Assembly (NCBI RefSeq): GCF_036884655.1
Contig: NC_088339.1
Coordinates: 29,535,001-29,599,000 of the forward strand
DNA from: Musa acuminata AAA Group
Taxonomy: Eukaryota; Streptophyta; Magnoliopsida; Zingiberales; Musaceae
Direction: 5' to 3'
Length of the DNA stretch: 64,000 nt
In this document: one piece after another, positions 1 through 12,500 of the stretch
Position numbering within the stretch: position 1 is the first letter of the stretch
Layout of the letters: every line of letters starts with the position of its first letter
The notes under the pieces: model-generated
Databases searched by the model: none
The model's input: the letters and a program-made list of their open reading frames with translations, nothing else
Told to the model about the DNA's origin: nothing
Made by a program: the position numbers and the translations under genes

Positions 1-725
1 ATAATGTCTTTAATTGCTAATCTGTTTCTAGGGAGACAGAAAATGTGATTTGAAATATTCTTCCTGTCAATCGAAATACCTTCTGTAATATTTGGCAAAA
101 TGAAAGGACATGAAATTGATGCATGCAGAGAGGTTCAAGTGTTAGAAGGATGTTAACAAAATTGGTCATCAATACATTGTTCTAGCTTTCAGTTTTTTTG
201 GACACTTCAATTTGATCTTGGATTCTCCTTCACTTTCATTGTTGGTGAAGCTTGATGACTTACCTTTTAGACTTTTCCAATGGGCATTATGAGTTGGCAG
301 TCCCCTTGCTATGTAGCTTCAGCAAGTAATATAACATTGTCCATTTGCTAGAAGAAGAATTACTGGTTAGACAATGTCTGAGTTCCTTTTAATCAGTCCT
401 TGGTTATGAAAGGAAACTAAAAACTGCTTTTGACTTCATGCTTTCGTATGAGCAATGGCAAGCACTAAGCTGGACTGAGGAAGGCAAAATGTTCTCACTT
501 ATAAGATGCTAATAAGTTGTTTCCAGTTCCTCTTCATCATATTGCAAATTTTGCCCCCAACCTTGGTACCTGTAATAGCAAATGCCAGTTTCCATATGGA
601 TCATCCTATACTTTTGTGGGTAATAAAATAATTTAAAAAATAGTTTTTTTTCTCATAAGTATTAAGTTTGTGTTTTAACATCAGGATAATAATAGTTTTC
701 TTGACTATTTTCTTCTACTTTCTAG
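1..725. other. Intronic or upstream sequence of the TPR gene
   Basis: AT-rich sequence with no credible exon. It ends in a pyrimidine tract and the acceptor TCTAG at 721-725 that opens the first visible TPR exon, so it is most likely intron. Confidence 0.5.
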
Positions 726-2062
726 AATTTTAGATATATACAGAAAAATATATGGAGAAGATAATGGAAAGGTGGGAATGGCTATGTGCTCCTTGTCACA
801 TGCTGTGTGTGCAAAGGGTAAGTTGTGCCAAAACTTTCTTTAAGTATGCTAAATTTGAACTCCCTTTTACAGGCAAAAGAATATTTATAGCCTTGGTTTT
901 GTCTCTTCTCTGCTCTAGTCTATTCTAAACATCTATTGATATTGTAGGAAATATTAATGAAGCAATTTCTATGTATAAAAGTGGTCTCCAAGTAATTAAA
1001 GATGCAAAGTATATGGCTGTAAATGATGACTTACTTGAGAAAATGAGGACTGATTTGGCAGAACTGCTTCATGTTGCAGGAAGGTAAATTGCACAATATA
1101 TCGGATTCTGTATGCAGTGTAGGACCCATGGAAAATGTTCATTGTTTTTATATATGGATTGTGTTCATAATTCCTGAAGTCTATGATAGCTTTACCCATT
1201 GTTCTCTTGATATATGATGCCATATTCATGCTAATTTTTTATTTTCAAATGCAGTATGCCTAAGATTAATCTCTGAACCCGACTGTCTTTACTGTGCTAT
1301 GAAAAGATTTCAGACTTTTCCCTTTCTTTCTGAGTTCCATGGAGCAGTAGATAGTGTTTAATACTTTCTGAGCAATATTGAGCAACACACTACAAATTGT
1401 CTCAAATGACATGGAAGCAAATATTGAGCAACAGTGGGACCTACCTAAAACCTAAAAGCATCACCATGATTATCTTTAATCCACAGACCACAAAAATTTT
1501 ATGTGCAATGTCACTAAATAATTTTAAGGAAAGAGAATAAGTTTCTTACAAAGTCCACTTGTTGCTTCCTGCAGTATCATCTAGGGGATTTTGGTACTTG
1601 TGTTATTTGTGATCAGGGACCCTTAATTTTAGAAGAAAAGGAAAGGAGAGATATGAAAGAAAAATAGTAAAATAAGGAGATTTGAAAGGTTGGTTGGTTT
1701 CATCTGTAGATGTGAAAATATTATGGAGTCAAAATTCAGAATCCAGAGTGTTTTTATTAAGATAGTTTATATCAAAATTCAAAATTGTTTTGGAAATTTT
1801 AAAAAGTTATAATCAAGTAATATCAACAAGATCATCATCATCGAAGTTTTCATGGGCTTAAACATGTTCACCACATTGTTTTCTATCCGATGAGTTATGG
1901 GTGGGTGTTGTATTTGCCAAAGTTGGTATTCTAATTTTTTTAATATTATGTTGTAGAATTATTTTGTCCAAACAGAAAACCACAAACTATTTATTTGGGT
2001 GATGGTATTCATGGAATTCATTGCCTTTTCTTCTTCTTTTTTTTGTTTCTGTAGTTAACAGT

Positions 2063-2098
<36 letters not shown>

Positions 2099-4626
2099 AG
2101 TGTGCGTATAATGTTAATTGTTCAATTAAAATGATCCCAAATAGACTCATCCCATCAGAAAATGTTTCGCCGGACAGGTAAAAGAATATGGTGGAAAACT
2201 ATTATTTGGAGTTACTAAAGAACATGGTTTGGTGTTGTCTGGACCACTATGTACTGGGTAATACATATTGGTCCAGACTTGAAACGGAATGTGAACTACC
2301 CGTTTTTGGCAGTCCAGATATGATACAGGGCTTACTGCCTGATAAACCCTCTGAACTGGGACCATGAAATATAAAACATTATCAGGTCATATGATTTGCA
2401 ACAAAATCATATATAAATTACAGCCATAATATCAGACACAAAATGTAGATGATGTTATCAACATTGAGATATATAATCATAAAATGAAGCACAAGGTACA
2501 GACAATTGTCTCAACCATGAAGTATAAAACATTATCAAGCCAAGTATGAAAAAGATAAGACAATCTACTTATAAAAAGTACCTGAAATGTAGAACCTTGC
2601 TGAAGAATACTAAGGATGTCATGATTAATGAGCAGTTGTATCCTGATAAGCTACACAGTGTAAAGAATAACTTGAATATATGTAACTACTTGTTTTACTA
2701 TATCCCAAGGCCATGATCTATCCAATATTAGAAAAAAGGAATCCATTTCTGTCAAGCATATTTTTCTCTGTACATCAAAATTTATGATGTCACTGCTGCT
2801 TAGCAGACTCATTTGAGTCATGCAACTTTTTTGGTTAAACACCATCTTTTCAAATAGAGATCAGAAATACTATTAATGTTCTCCATCAAGGTAAGCACTA
2901 TGATATGTTGGTTTCAATTAATGTTTTGTTGTCTGGACATAACTCTGCACCATGTTTGTGTCTTTATTGTGCTTAGGGAGCAGGAGAGCAGAGAATTACT
3001 TGAGGAATGTTTGCTTATATCTGAAAAGCACAAAGGGTTAGAACATCCTAGTTCAGTGACTCACGTTCTAAACATTGCCATGTCACATTCTCGTTCCAAA
3101 AATTTTGCTGAGGCAGAACGCTTGCTAAGGACATGTTGGCACATTATGTTGAGAACAGTAGGCCCAAAGGATCAGTCAATTACGGTCCCTATGTTACACC
3201 TTGCAGTCACATTATACAATTTGGATAGAGATGAAGAAGCTGAGCGACTCGCTCTAGAAGTAGTGCGCATCCGTGAGGATGCATTTGGAAAGGAATCTCT
3301 TCCAGTAGGTGAGCTTGTTATACTTTTTTTTTTCTTCTGGAAATATAAAGCTCTTCAGTTTACAGTTTGTGCAGGAACTTATGCAACTGAATTGCTGCAT
3401 GTACTCTAAAAATTCGAAATTCAGTAGCACAAGTGGCCTTCTGTACTCTGTAGTAGAAACTCGAGCATTATTCCAGTTCTGGAAGCTTTATGCCTCATGT
3501 TCTACTGGGTGGTGGTACTTTTGATGGACGAAGCCAGTATAATTAGTGAAAAATCATACAGATTTTGCGAAACCATGTGCTGCAGCCTAAATCTATAATC
3601 AATCATTTTTGTGATAGGATTAATCCCTTCTTCATTGGAACTTTGACCAGTGATTTAAGTTCCAAAAGTAAATGTGTATATCTTCTTATTATCAGGCTGG
3701 ACAGGTTTCCTGTCATACTGTTGATAGCATACCACAACTTGCAGTATCTGTCTTAAATCTATATATTTTACCTAAGATCTGTCATACCGGATCGTACCGC
3801 CCGGTACGGGTGGTACATACCGGTCCGACAAGCCAGTGGTACGCGAACCGCCTGGTACCGGTGTATCGCTCGGTACACCGTACCGTACCGGTGTAGTGCT
3901 CGGTACACCGTACCGTATCAGTACCGAGCTCAGGTCGAAACGCCGGTATGGTACGATACGACAGACCTTGATTTTACCCATAAAGTGGATAAGGACCTCA
4001 ACGCCAAGATTGTCATGTTTTCTTGTGATATCTGATGAGAGTGCTTTTATCTCAAGAAGTCAAAATAGTCATTGTAGGAAACATATTTTGATTTTGGAGA
4101 TGGTTCTAGAAAATATATGGTAGTAAAGAAATTGTGAAGTCAGTAGTATATGTTTATTTTTCTTGTCACTGCATTGTGCAACCACATTGAGGGTCCTATC
4201 CAAGCGTCATTGTTTTTGTATCTTTTAGCCATTGTTGCCTATCTTTAATGATAACAAAATTTAGAACTTGCTTAGCATTAATGTGGCTCTTAATTAAGGA
4301 CCCTTCCATGTGTTAAGTTCATGTCATATCTACTCCAAGGATTCATTATTTCTGTATGGAATTGCTCATTTGCAGGTGAAGCCCTTGATTGCCTAGTGTC
4401 CATTCAGATGAGACTAGGAAAGGATGATAACGACGTGTTGGCAACACTGAAAAGAGTGTTGAACATTCAAGAGAAAGAGATGGGTTTTGAGAGTGAAGAG
4501 GCTTTGACAACCTTAAAAAAGGTTGTCTTTTATTTGGATAAAATGGGAAAGAGGGATGAGAAATTGCCTCTTCAGAGAAGATTGTCCTTGCTCAGAAGAA
4601 AATACAAGCAGAAAGTTTCGGTTTAA
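726..4626 (+). CDS. Tetratricopeptide repeat protein, kinesin-light-chain-like (3' part)
   Basis: Seen: four exons whose phases join are 726-817, 948-1083, 2977-3308 and 4376-4626 (stop TAA). They encode about 270 residues. Helical-pair repeats recur, for example the AEAERLLRTCWHIMLRTVGP and DEEAERLALEVVRIREDAFG segments, with alternating small and aromatic residues as in TPRs of kinesin light chain and nephrocystin-3. The last exon ends in a basic tail (LLRRKYKQKVSV). Known: such TPR arrays are protein-interaction scaffolds without catalysis. Inference: this is the C-terminal part of a plant TPR protein of the kinesin-light-chain-related type; its partner is unknown. The first exon seen starts mid-codon behind an acceptor at 724-725, so the start codon lies left of the window or in the first 720 bases, where I see no convincing exon. 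The intron before the last exon carries a GGTAC-rich repeat. An in-frame ATG inside the intron before exon 3 (2876) is read-through, not a start. Confidence 0.8.
2063..2099. repeat. (TA)n(TG)n microsatellite
   Basis: A short TA run passes into about 13 TG units. It lies in the TPR intron between the exons ending at 1083 and starting at 2977. Confidence 0.95.
2147..2365. repeat. Degenerate dispersed repeat fragment
   Basis: Intronic stretch with words such as TGGTCCAGAC, CTGTATCATATCTGGAC (minus strand) and GTACTGGGTAATACATA. These resemble decayed forms of the GGTAC-rich repeat at 3778-3968. Relationship inferred by eye only. Confidence 0.3.
3778..3968. repeat. GGTAC-rich palindromic repeat with internal 30-bp tandem duplication
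   Basis: The segment is packed with CGGTAC, GTACCG and TACCGGTA words, many self-complementary, in a locally GC-rich island inside an AT-rich TPR intron. Two 30-bp units, 3858-3887 and 3888-3917, are adjacent and differ only at the TATCGCT/TAGTGCT positions. The same words (TATCGCTCGGTAC, GGTATG, GACCGGTA) recur at 10659-10716 and 14623-14705. It has no coding potential. It is probably a dispersed non-autonomous repeat; the class is not identified. Confidence 0.75.
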
Positions 4627-5950
4627 GAGGCATGCCACTGTGGCCCTAAAATTTATCTTTTCTATTTTCCTTCTCATATATTGATGTCAACTATGACACT
4701 AGTTTGCTGTGATGCAATTACATTTTCAGGTTTGTGGCTGGGCAGTGGCTCAAGTCATTTCATGTGCAAAAGCTATCTACACCTCATTATTGATCAGCTG
4801 AAATCTTTCTTAGCTCAGTCTCTGCAGAATCAGAAAACTGATACTACAGTGGTGCCTACCAACTTGGTACCAGTGAAGGAATAGGACACAAGTTGACTAG
4901 TCTCCGTCAAGCATGTAAATGATGCCTTTGGCTTATTTTACCTGAAGTCAGTAAGTTTAAGTCTTTGGTAAATATTATCTTTGAGCGACAGTTTGCCTTG
5001 TCCTATTCACAAGTGAGGTTTCCATTTAGATGGATGATCTATAACATGCTTTGGATGAGATGTTTAGTTATTAGCAAAGTTTTTTCTCCAAAGAGGATTT
5101 TTGTTAACATGCAAAGTTTTTCGTGATTGTTTCTCACTAGGTATTGTGATTGAATCATTTGTTTTTGTTAGTTTAGTGATCAAGAAGGTCAGGCTGGTGA
5201 TGATAAGGATCAACAATTTTCCTGTATATGTAGATTTGTCACATTACATTGTGATAGCCAGATTGATGTAGATGATGGAAAGGAAACTGGCTCTTCTGAT
5301 TCATTCATTGCACATCATGTTGTTATGCATATACTACAAGGTTTGTTTGGAATTATACCATCTGACAGTCTATTGATCTTGTTACTGATTGGTGTAAGAC
5401 ATGTAGTTAGTACTTTGGTGGGGACTTCCTATGTATTTGAGTCCCACTTACACAGTTTTTAGTAGGTGTAGGTAATGTTTGTTTGTAATCATAGGAATGG
5501 CACTAAAACCATTATTAACCTTAATTGCTTGTTAATTTACACATGGTGCTTCAACCAGTTAAGAAGGATTCATTTAGATCTCCCCTTGAACTGTTCCCCC
5601 AGACCACCCGTCTGCCTGCGTAGAGGTTTTATGAGAGGGAAGGTTGTTACTCTTCCCATTATGCACTTTGTGGGCTAAAACTACTGATTGAGTATTAAAA
5701 GAAGAGGTGGTTTCCAAATTCTGCAAGAAATGAATCTTGCGATGATGAACCAACGTGCATGCAACTGCACAATGGAAAAGGTAAAAAGAATTACATGTAG
5801 AAAATTTTCCTTTCTAATACTTTTTGAGTTAAAAGACATCCAAATACTTATCAGCCGCAACTCTAATTTCATTTTGTTTATCTTGCAAGGGAAAACATAA
5901 ACCAAAGACTGGATGGGTTGCCTGGCACTGATATTATTGGCCTGACCAGG

Positions 5951-5952
<2 letters not shown>

Positions 5953-5991
<39 letters not shown>
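5953..5991. repeat. (CT)n microsatellite
   Basis: About 19 uninterrupted CT units in the region downstream of the TPR gene. Confidence 0.97.
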
Positions 5992-5994
<3 letters not shown>

Positions 5995-7135
5995 CATGCA
6001 GTTGAAGATCATGATCATGTATACAAATGACAGATTGAGGGCCAATTTGCTTCACTTGTCTTTGCAGGCATACATTTGGGAGTGGATTCTCCCTATGTTT
6101 CTCATTTGCCAATGCAAGGCCTACAAAGATGACACTGTGACACCAGCAACTACTGCAGCAGAAGAACTGTATTTGTAGTAGGGTTTTACTTCTGAGAAGA
6201 TGGAGATTTTATGAACTTGATGGAATGATTAGCCACTGCTGAAGTAACCTACGGTCAATGATGATGCAAACAATACTATTGTTGTTATCTTATTAGAAAC
6301 ATGTTACCTGGGACTAACATGGCAAGAAATATTTGCCTTTTCCTCGTGATGCTGCAGCTAAATGATCTGGAAAAGCCACTGTGAGGAGGGGACCCGAGAG
6401 AACGATGGTGGAACGAAGCGGCACAAGGTGGCCACACGGACATAATTGCACCTAAAAGCGACGGGGATGAACAGCCTTAGACACTTGGTCATATGTGGAA
6501 CTCATCGTTCAGTGTCTCAGAAGGGATCGAGACTTGACAGGAGCCATTAGTTGATCTGAAAAGAAAGCGTTATTATATCCACAGACAAATCACTTGACAA
6601 GCTGCCAAATTGACGTACTTGGACGTTTGATTCCCTCAGAAGCACCCAAGCTTAGGGATTTGGCAGCTTCTGAGAGTGACCACCTGCTGAGTAAAGAACC
6701 ATGGGCAGCTTCGACCTGACCATTCTTCTTGATGCACATTATTTGATGTTGGAGGTGGTGCAGTGGACAACAAACAGACTGATATTTTTCTAGAAGAAAG
6801 GCTGTGCTGGAATTGGAAGCTTTCATGGTTTGTGCATCTTGTATGAGGGTGATAAAGATAGATCGACTCTCTGGGCTCCATTGTGTACCTTCAGCTTCAG
6901 TAAGTAACAGCAGAACGACTCACTTTTGAGTTTCATCTAATTTTGAGCCATGGGAGAAGGTTTGTGGTGAGTTGCTTTCTCATTCAAGAACTGCAGTTTC
7001 GTTTTCTCTGCATGATAATTGAACCTGCAGTATTACCCGCCGGAGATAGTGGAGTCTGGTTGAAGTATTTGGCTGCATCTTTCTCTCTTTCTCTCCCTAC
7101 GAACCATGTTACACACCAGACAGTAGATTTTGATC

Positions 7136-7137
<2 letters not shown>

Positions 7138-7177
<40 letters not shown>
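7138..7177. repeat. (GA)n microsatellite
   Basis: About 20 GA units. A matching (CT)n tract lies about 85 bases downstream (7262-7286), so a transcript could fold into a GA/CU hairpin. Confidence 0.97.
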
Positions 7178-7180
<3 letters not shown>

Positions 7181-7261
7181 TATCACTGCACGACGCGGAT
7201 GCAACTCTATAACTGCTTCAACATCTAAACAAAGATCTACTTGTCTTGTTTCAGACGCACA

Positions 7262-7286
7262 TCTCTCTCTCTCTCTCTCTCTCTCT
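7262..7286. repeat. (TC)n microsatellite
   Basis: About 12 TC units, complementary to the GA tract just upstream. Confidence 0.97.
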
Positions 7287-9585
7287 AATTTTAACAGGAC
7301 CGGGCAGTATCTCTAATTTCTACTCGAATAGCAAATCACTATTTGCTTGATTGGATCTTCCCCAAAACTTCTCCCCATGATGTGATATCCATGGCATTTC
7401 CAACACAGGCCTAACCAAGACCTGGCCGACCTGCACTCATCTGGACGAGCCATTGTGAAGAGGGGGACCCTCGACGACTGTGAAGAGGCAACAAGTTTCT
7501 GTATGACCACGACGAGATTGTCGCCTGATCGGCATCCCACGGACGAGAACGATTTGCATGAGATGCTTCAGTAACATATAGCATCGTAGACATGTTGCAT
7601 TTTTGGGGGGTTTTGAGAATGGCATGGAGCTCATCATTGAGGGTTTGACATGGAGACATTTCTCACCAAGAACAGCTCATGTATATATCATAAGATTGAC
7701 AAGTGATTGGGAATGTATCATGGTAAAACCATCATCCTTGTGATGATTGAGAGTCGTTGTTGTTTCAGATGCATCACCAGGTGACTCAGTACAATAAATG
7801 ATATGACCTTGCTTGTCCTGCACTTGGGAGTACTACTTGTCTGCAGTGCCCTTTTTTGGCTTAGGCACCTGAAATAGCTGCCTGAGAAGAAGGGTAAAAG
7901 AAGTCCAGTTTTCACATTACTACTAAAATATAGCTATGAATCAGTGTGAGCTCATTGTGGGCATAGGAGAATGTTTGCAGTGAACTTTATGTTGAGCTAA
8001 TTGACAATGACAGCACCACCCCTTCCAATGAATTTGATCTGCTCGACAGAGTGGCATTTCCTTTTGTTTCTGATTCCGTGCCTTTTTCATCATCACACTT
8101 TCCCATATGTCAACCCACCCAGATCCCCCTTCTCAGTTCCCATTTCTTCATTCCACCTTATGAACCAGCAGCATTAGCTGAACAATGAATGAATGCAGCC
8201 ACTCACTGGCTTTTATTACAGCAAGTTGGAGACAATGGTCATCAGTGCATTTTATACACTGCTCCCAGACAATTCATGACAAATATTTAAGGTCAGGGAG
8301 ATGGTGCAGTCACATCATGAGCAAATTATTCTAAAAGAAGGGCATATGAACAAATAGGACCTATCGATATCATGACAAGGAATCAAGCAATGGGACAAAC
8401 TGGGGGACAGAATATGCCCATTGTGCAAAACAAGTGAAGTCTAACAGCTATCATTGATTGCTGAGCTTATGTCTCCGCTGACATTGATGCATTTGGCTGT
8501 GAGTGACTACACTTCATTTGTTGTTTTTGTTCATTCCAAGTCAAATCTGAGATACTGAAGTGAAAATTTCTGTTGTATACCTCTGTTGTTTTCAGCACTA
8601 TCGAGTGACTAATCATTCTTCTCTTGTTTCATATTTTAGAGACATTGGTTTGAATGTTCATGAAAATGATACCTAACCAACATTACCCTGAATAAAATAT
8701 TTTCAAGTATATATTTATACATTCAGAACTTTTAAGATAATTTTGTAATCAAATACTTGTTCTTGTTCTTATTTTGAAGTGGAGAATCTAGTCACTTGGG
8801 CAGTCAGACCCTAGATAGAATGGGCAGCTGAGATGCCTCCCAAACTCCTAGGCTTGTGAGTGATGAACAGGAGGAGCCATCTCTACAACTTCCATTTCCT
8901 CATTCTTTTTCTTTTCTCCTTCTGGACATCAGTCCAATTGTGCTTTCTTGATAGGCTACCGATGGATGCTGCAACAAATTGGACCAGTGGCTCCAATGGA
9001 ACACTAGCATTCAAGGTGCACACTAAAAGTTGGTTCCTTCCTAAGCTGATGATCATAATTCAACGAAAAAGATTCCAGACCATTTTTTTATCACATCAAT
9101 TCAAGAGATGTATACCCTGTTGTCCTATCTTTTTCCTGTAGTTAGGACCTCTGCTTCATGTTACGATATTCTTATGATCATATCCTCTGAATTTGTGCAT
9201 TGGATTTATGTAACCAAAGTCGGTGGATGGCAATTCTCAGAGAGAGGAGTAAAAGTCAAAGCCGAACTTTTTATGAGCACCAAAGTGAAAAATTGTAGGT
9301 GATGCAGACAACTCTCTGACTACCTATGAACTTGGACATGTGACATATTTCACAGAACTACAAAACAGGACATGTTTTATCACCAAATGGTTACTGTCTT
9401 ATTAGTAAATGGTCTAGACTGAGATGTTCCGAGTCCAATTAGAAGAAAGGAGAGAGCTCTGGGAGTTGCCCTCTACATGCATACATTTGTCTGTTGCTTT
9501 CCTATTTCTTTCTTCTTGTTATTATATTGTTCTTGTGGTTCCTGCTTTCTTGTTCTTCGAGTTCCAACCAACGAGGGTCGGAGAG

Positions 9586-12500
9586 ATGTATGCGGAGCAA
9601 GGGTTGCTGCTGCCTTACATGTTGGGCTTTCCACAAGAAGTATCAGGAGTTGATCACCATCTCCTTCCATTTACAGCTTGTGAAGACTTGGTCTCCACAG
9701 ACCTCCCTAATTTTGATCCCTACATGGTATGCATCGCTCCATAATTCTTTTCTGCTCTAACCTGCTGTTTCTCTTCTATTTTTCTTCTTAGATTTCATAT
9801 AACCTGCTTTCCTGCAGAAATCTAATTCTGATTGATCATCATTGATCTGTGTAGTGTGACTTTCTCCTGTATTCCTTTTCACTTGTCTTCTTTCTTCCAT
9901 GATATATATAGTCTTGACTAATGAGAAATATTACTGCTGGTTACTCAAATGCTTGGGATATTTGGTGGTGGGAACATGTCACCTCCTCGCCACTCACACC
10001 CATTGATCATGTGGATTCTGGTGTGTCATCAATTACAAGAACTAGACTTCTGGTTTTGGGCATTGTTCTCTTGTCCCTTCTTTGCATTTCAAATGGGGTC
10101 ATTAATTTTTTTTTGAAAGGTGTTATTAACCACCATTGGATGGTCCTCTTCCATGTTTACTGTAATCTATATGCTATCTGAAGCAACAATTTCCTGACCA
10201 TTGCCTTTTTGACTAACATCTCTTTCTTCTTCTTGACTGTTTCAGACTGGAAACAAAGAATTCTATACGAAGTCTTGTTTTACAGGCTACTACTGCACTT
10301 TGTCCTTGAAATCAAGAACTTTTTATTGTTAAAAACACATAAGAAAGCATGCCCTACCTTGAAACCATTGCAAATGGTAATTTTCATAAACACTATTATT
10401 TTGATTTCTTTAACCATAAAGTTTCATATACATGTTGAGCATTGTAGGTGTGTTGAAGCAGAAAGATGTATGAGACACATCCATTTTGTCTCATACTAAC
10501 TGAGAACTATTCTGAGTTAAGGGCTCAAGAAAAATCTAAAGTAGTTTAATTAATATTACATTTTAATTTCTTGAGGAATTTATCGGTCAACATACTTGTC
10601 ACTGATGTTGAGAAGCATAATTTATTATAAACCTTCATGTGTTTAGACTAAGGTTCGTCGTACCACAGTATATCGCTCGGTACGAGCGGTATGTACCTGT
10701 CCAATAGAGGATCGGTTGTTGGGGATGGAGGAGCAAGGAAACGATAAAAACAGAATACTACGATGTAATTAAAAGAAAATGCTTTCAATAAAAAAAATCG
10801 AAGTAGTATTAAACAAGAGGTAAGACCTATAACACTTATAAGACATTCTCAAGTGCACACTACCTTAGCTTCATGAATTATGGTCCTATTTATAGGACCT
10901 AATGGTAACTACCTCACCCCATCATATCACTCATGATTGAGTTAGGTGTAAGAACTACCCTCATAACTTCTAAATCATGAGCTACTACTTAGAACATGCC
11001 TATAATTACCTAAAACATGACAACGACCTAGATAACTACCTATGAATTATTTCTCAACACTTCTCCTTGATTCATAATTACATATACCGATTTGAGACAT
11101 AAAATAAACATGTTTCTGAACTAGAAATGACTTGGTTGAGAATATCTGTAACTCGTTCATCTGCGCCACAATACTTCATTGTTATGGCTCCACTTGCTAC
11201 AAAATCCCAAATGAAGTGATAGTGTATCTCTATATGCTTCGTTCTTTCATGAAATATTATATTTTTCGTCATTACAATTGTGGCTTTATTATCATAAAAT
11301 ATTTCAGTTGCTTCTTTTTGTTCTTGATGAAGATCTTCAAAAAATATTCTAAGTCATATTGCCTGACAAGTTGCTGATGTTGCAGCTACATATTTTGCTT
11401 CCGATGTCGATAATATAGTTGTTACTTGCTTCTTTGAACTCCAAGATATAGCTCTTGATCTGAGGTTAAAAATATTACCTAAAGTATTTTTTCTCTCATC
11501 CAAAACTCCTGCTCAATCACTATTAGTGAAACCAAATCATTTATATTTTAAATTGTGATAATACTAAATGTCATAATTTGTAGCTCCAGTAATATAACGT
11601 TGAATTATTTTAAAAGCTCCGAGATGATGTTTGCTTGGGCGATGTATAAACTTGGATGCTATACGCCTATACTAACAGAAAAGATAATATCAGGTCGAGT
11701 ATGAGTTAGATAAATCAAACCTCCAATCAAACTTTTATAAGATCTTGTATTTGTCAAACATGTATCATCTTCAAGTTTCAATTTCTCATTTACATTCATG
11801 GGTGTTGCTGCAGGTTTGCAATTAATCATGTTAGATTTTTTGAGTAGATCTATTGTATACTTTCTTTATGAAATAAAATTTTCATATGATTCTTGTTTCA
11901 CTTCCAACTCAAAAAAATAGTGCACTAGACTTAGATCTGATATTTCAAACTTATTCATTATGTATTTTTTAAATTTTACCACAAAAGAGTTAGATGAACC
12001 CATATATATAATATCATTAATATAAAATCAAACTATAATAATATTATGTTTACTTTCCTTTTTTAGATAAGGAGTAGGTTCATTATTGCTCATATTAAAT
12101 CTATTTTGATGAAAATAATAATCAATTTTACTATATCATGTCTCTAGAGCTTGTTTAAACTTATAAAAAGCTTTCTTTAGCTTATATACATTTTCTTCAT
12201 ATCCTTTAACTAAAAAGCTTTCAAGTGAGCAGCTAAAGCAAAAAAAGTTCTCACGATTTTAAATCTATCAACTGGAGAAAAAGTATCATCAAAAGCAATA
12301 CCTTGTTACTGTGAATATCCTTTTACTACAAGTTGAGCCCTATGCTTTTAGATGCTTTCATCTACATTATACTTTGTTTTGAATACCCATTTTAATCTAA
12401 TAGTTTTTTTTTTTTCGGTGGATCCATTAGCTGTTAGGTTTCATTCTTCTTAATTGACTTAATTTTCTCCTTCATTGTCTTTCATCATTCCTCTTTTTCA

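Larger units (their letters stand above)
4627..9585. other. Intergenic region between TPR and CCT genes
   Basis: No ORF here shows a recognisable family or a phase-consistent exon chain. The first few hundred bases are probably TPR 3' UTR and terminator. The stretch holds microsatellites at 5953-5991, 7138-7177 and 7262-7286, plus two weakly similar segments (about 6362-6560 and 7440-7690). The last kilobase before 9586 should contain the promoter and 5' UTR of the CCT gene; an in-frame ATG at 9424 exists, but the family-like N-terminus begins at 9586. Confidence 0.5.

Noticed and set aside
9424..9585. Upstream in-frame ATG extending the CCT protein
   Set aside because: The added 54 residues are hydrophobic and unlike the family, while the MYAEQGLL start fits it.
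11132..11377. Plus-strand ORFs inside the Copia element
   Set aside because: The minus strand gives RNase H and RT text in correct order; plus frames are complements.
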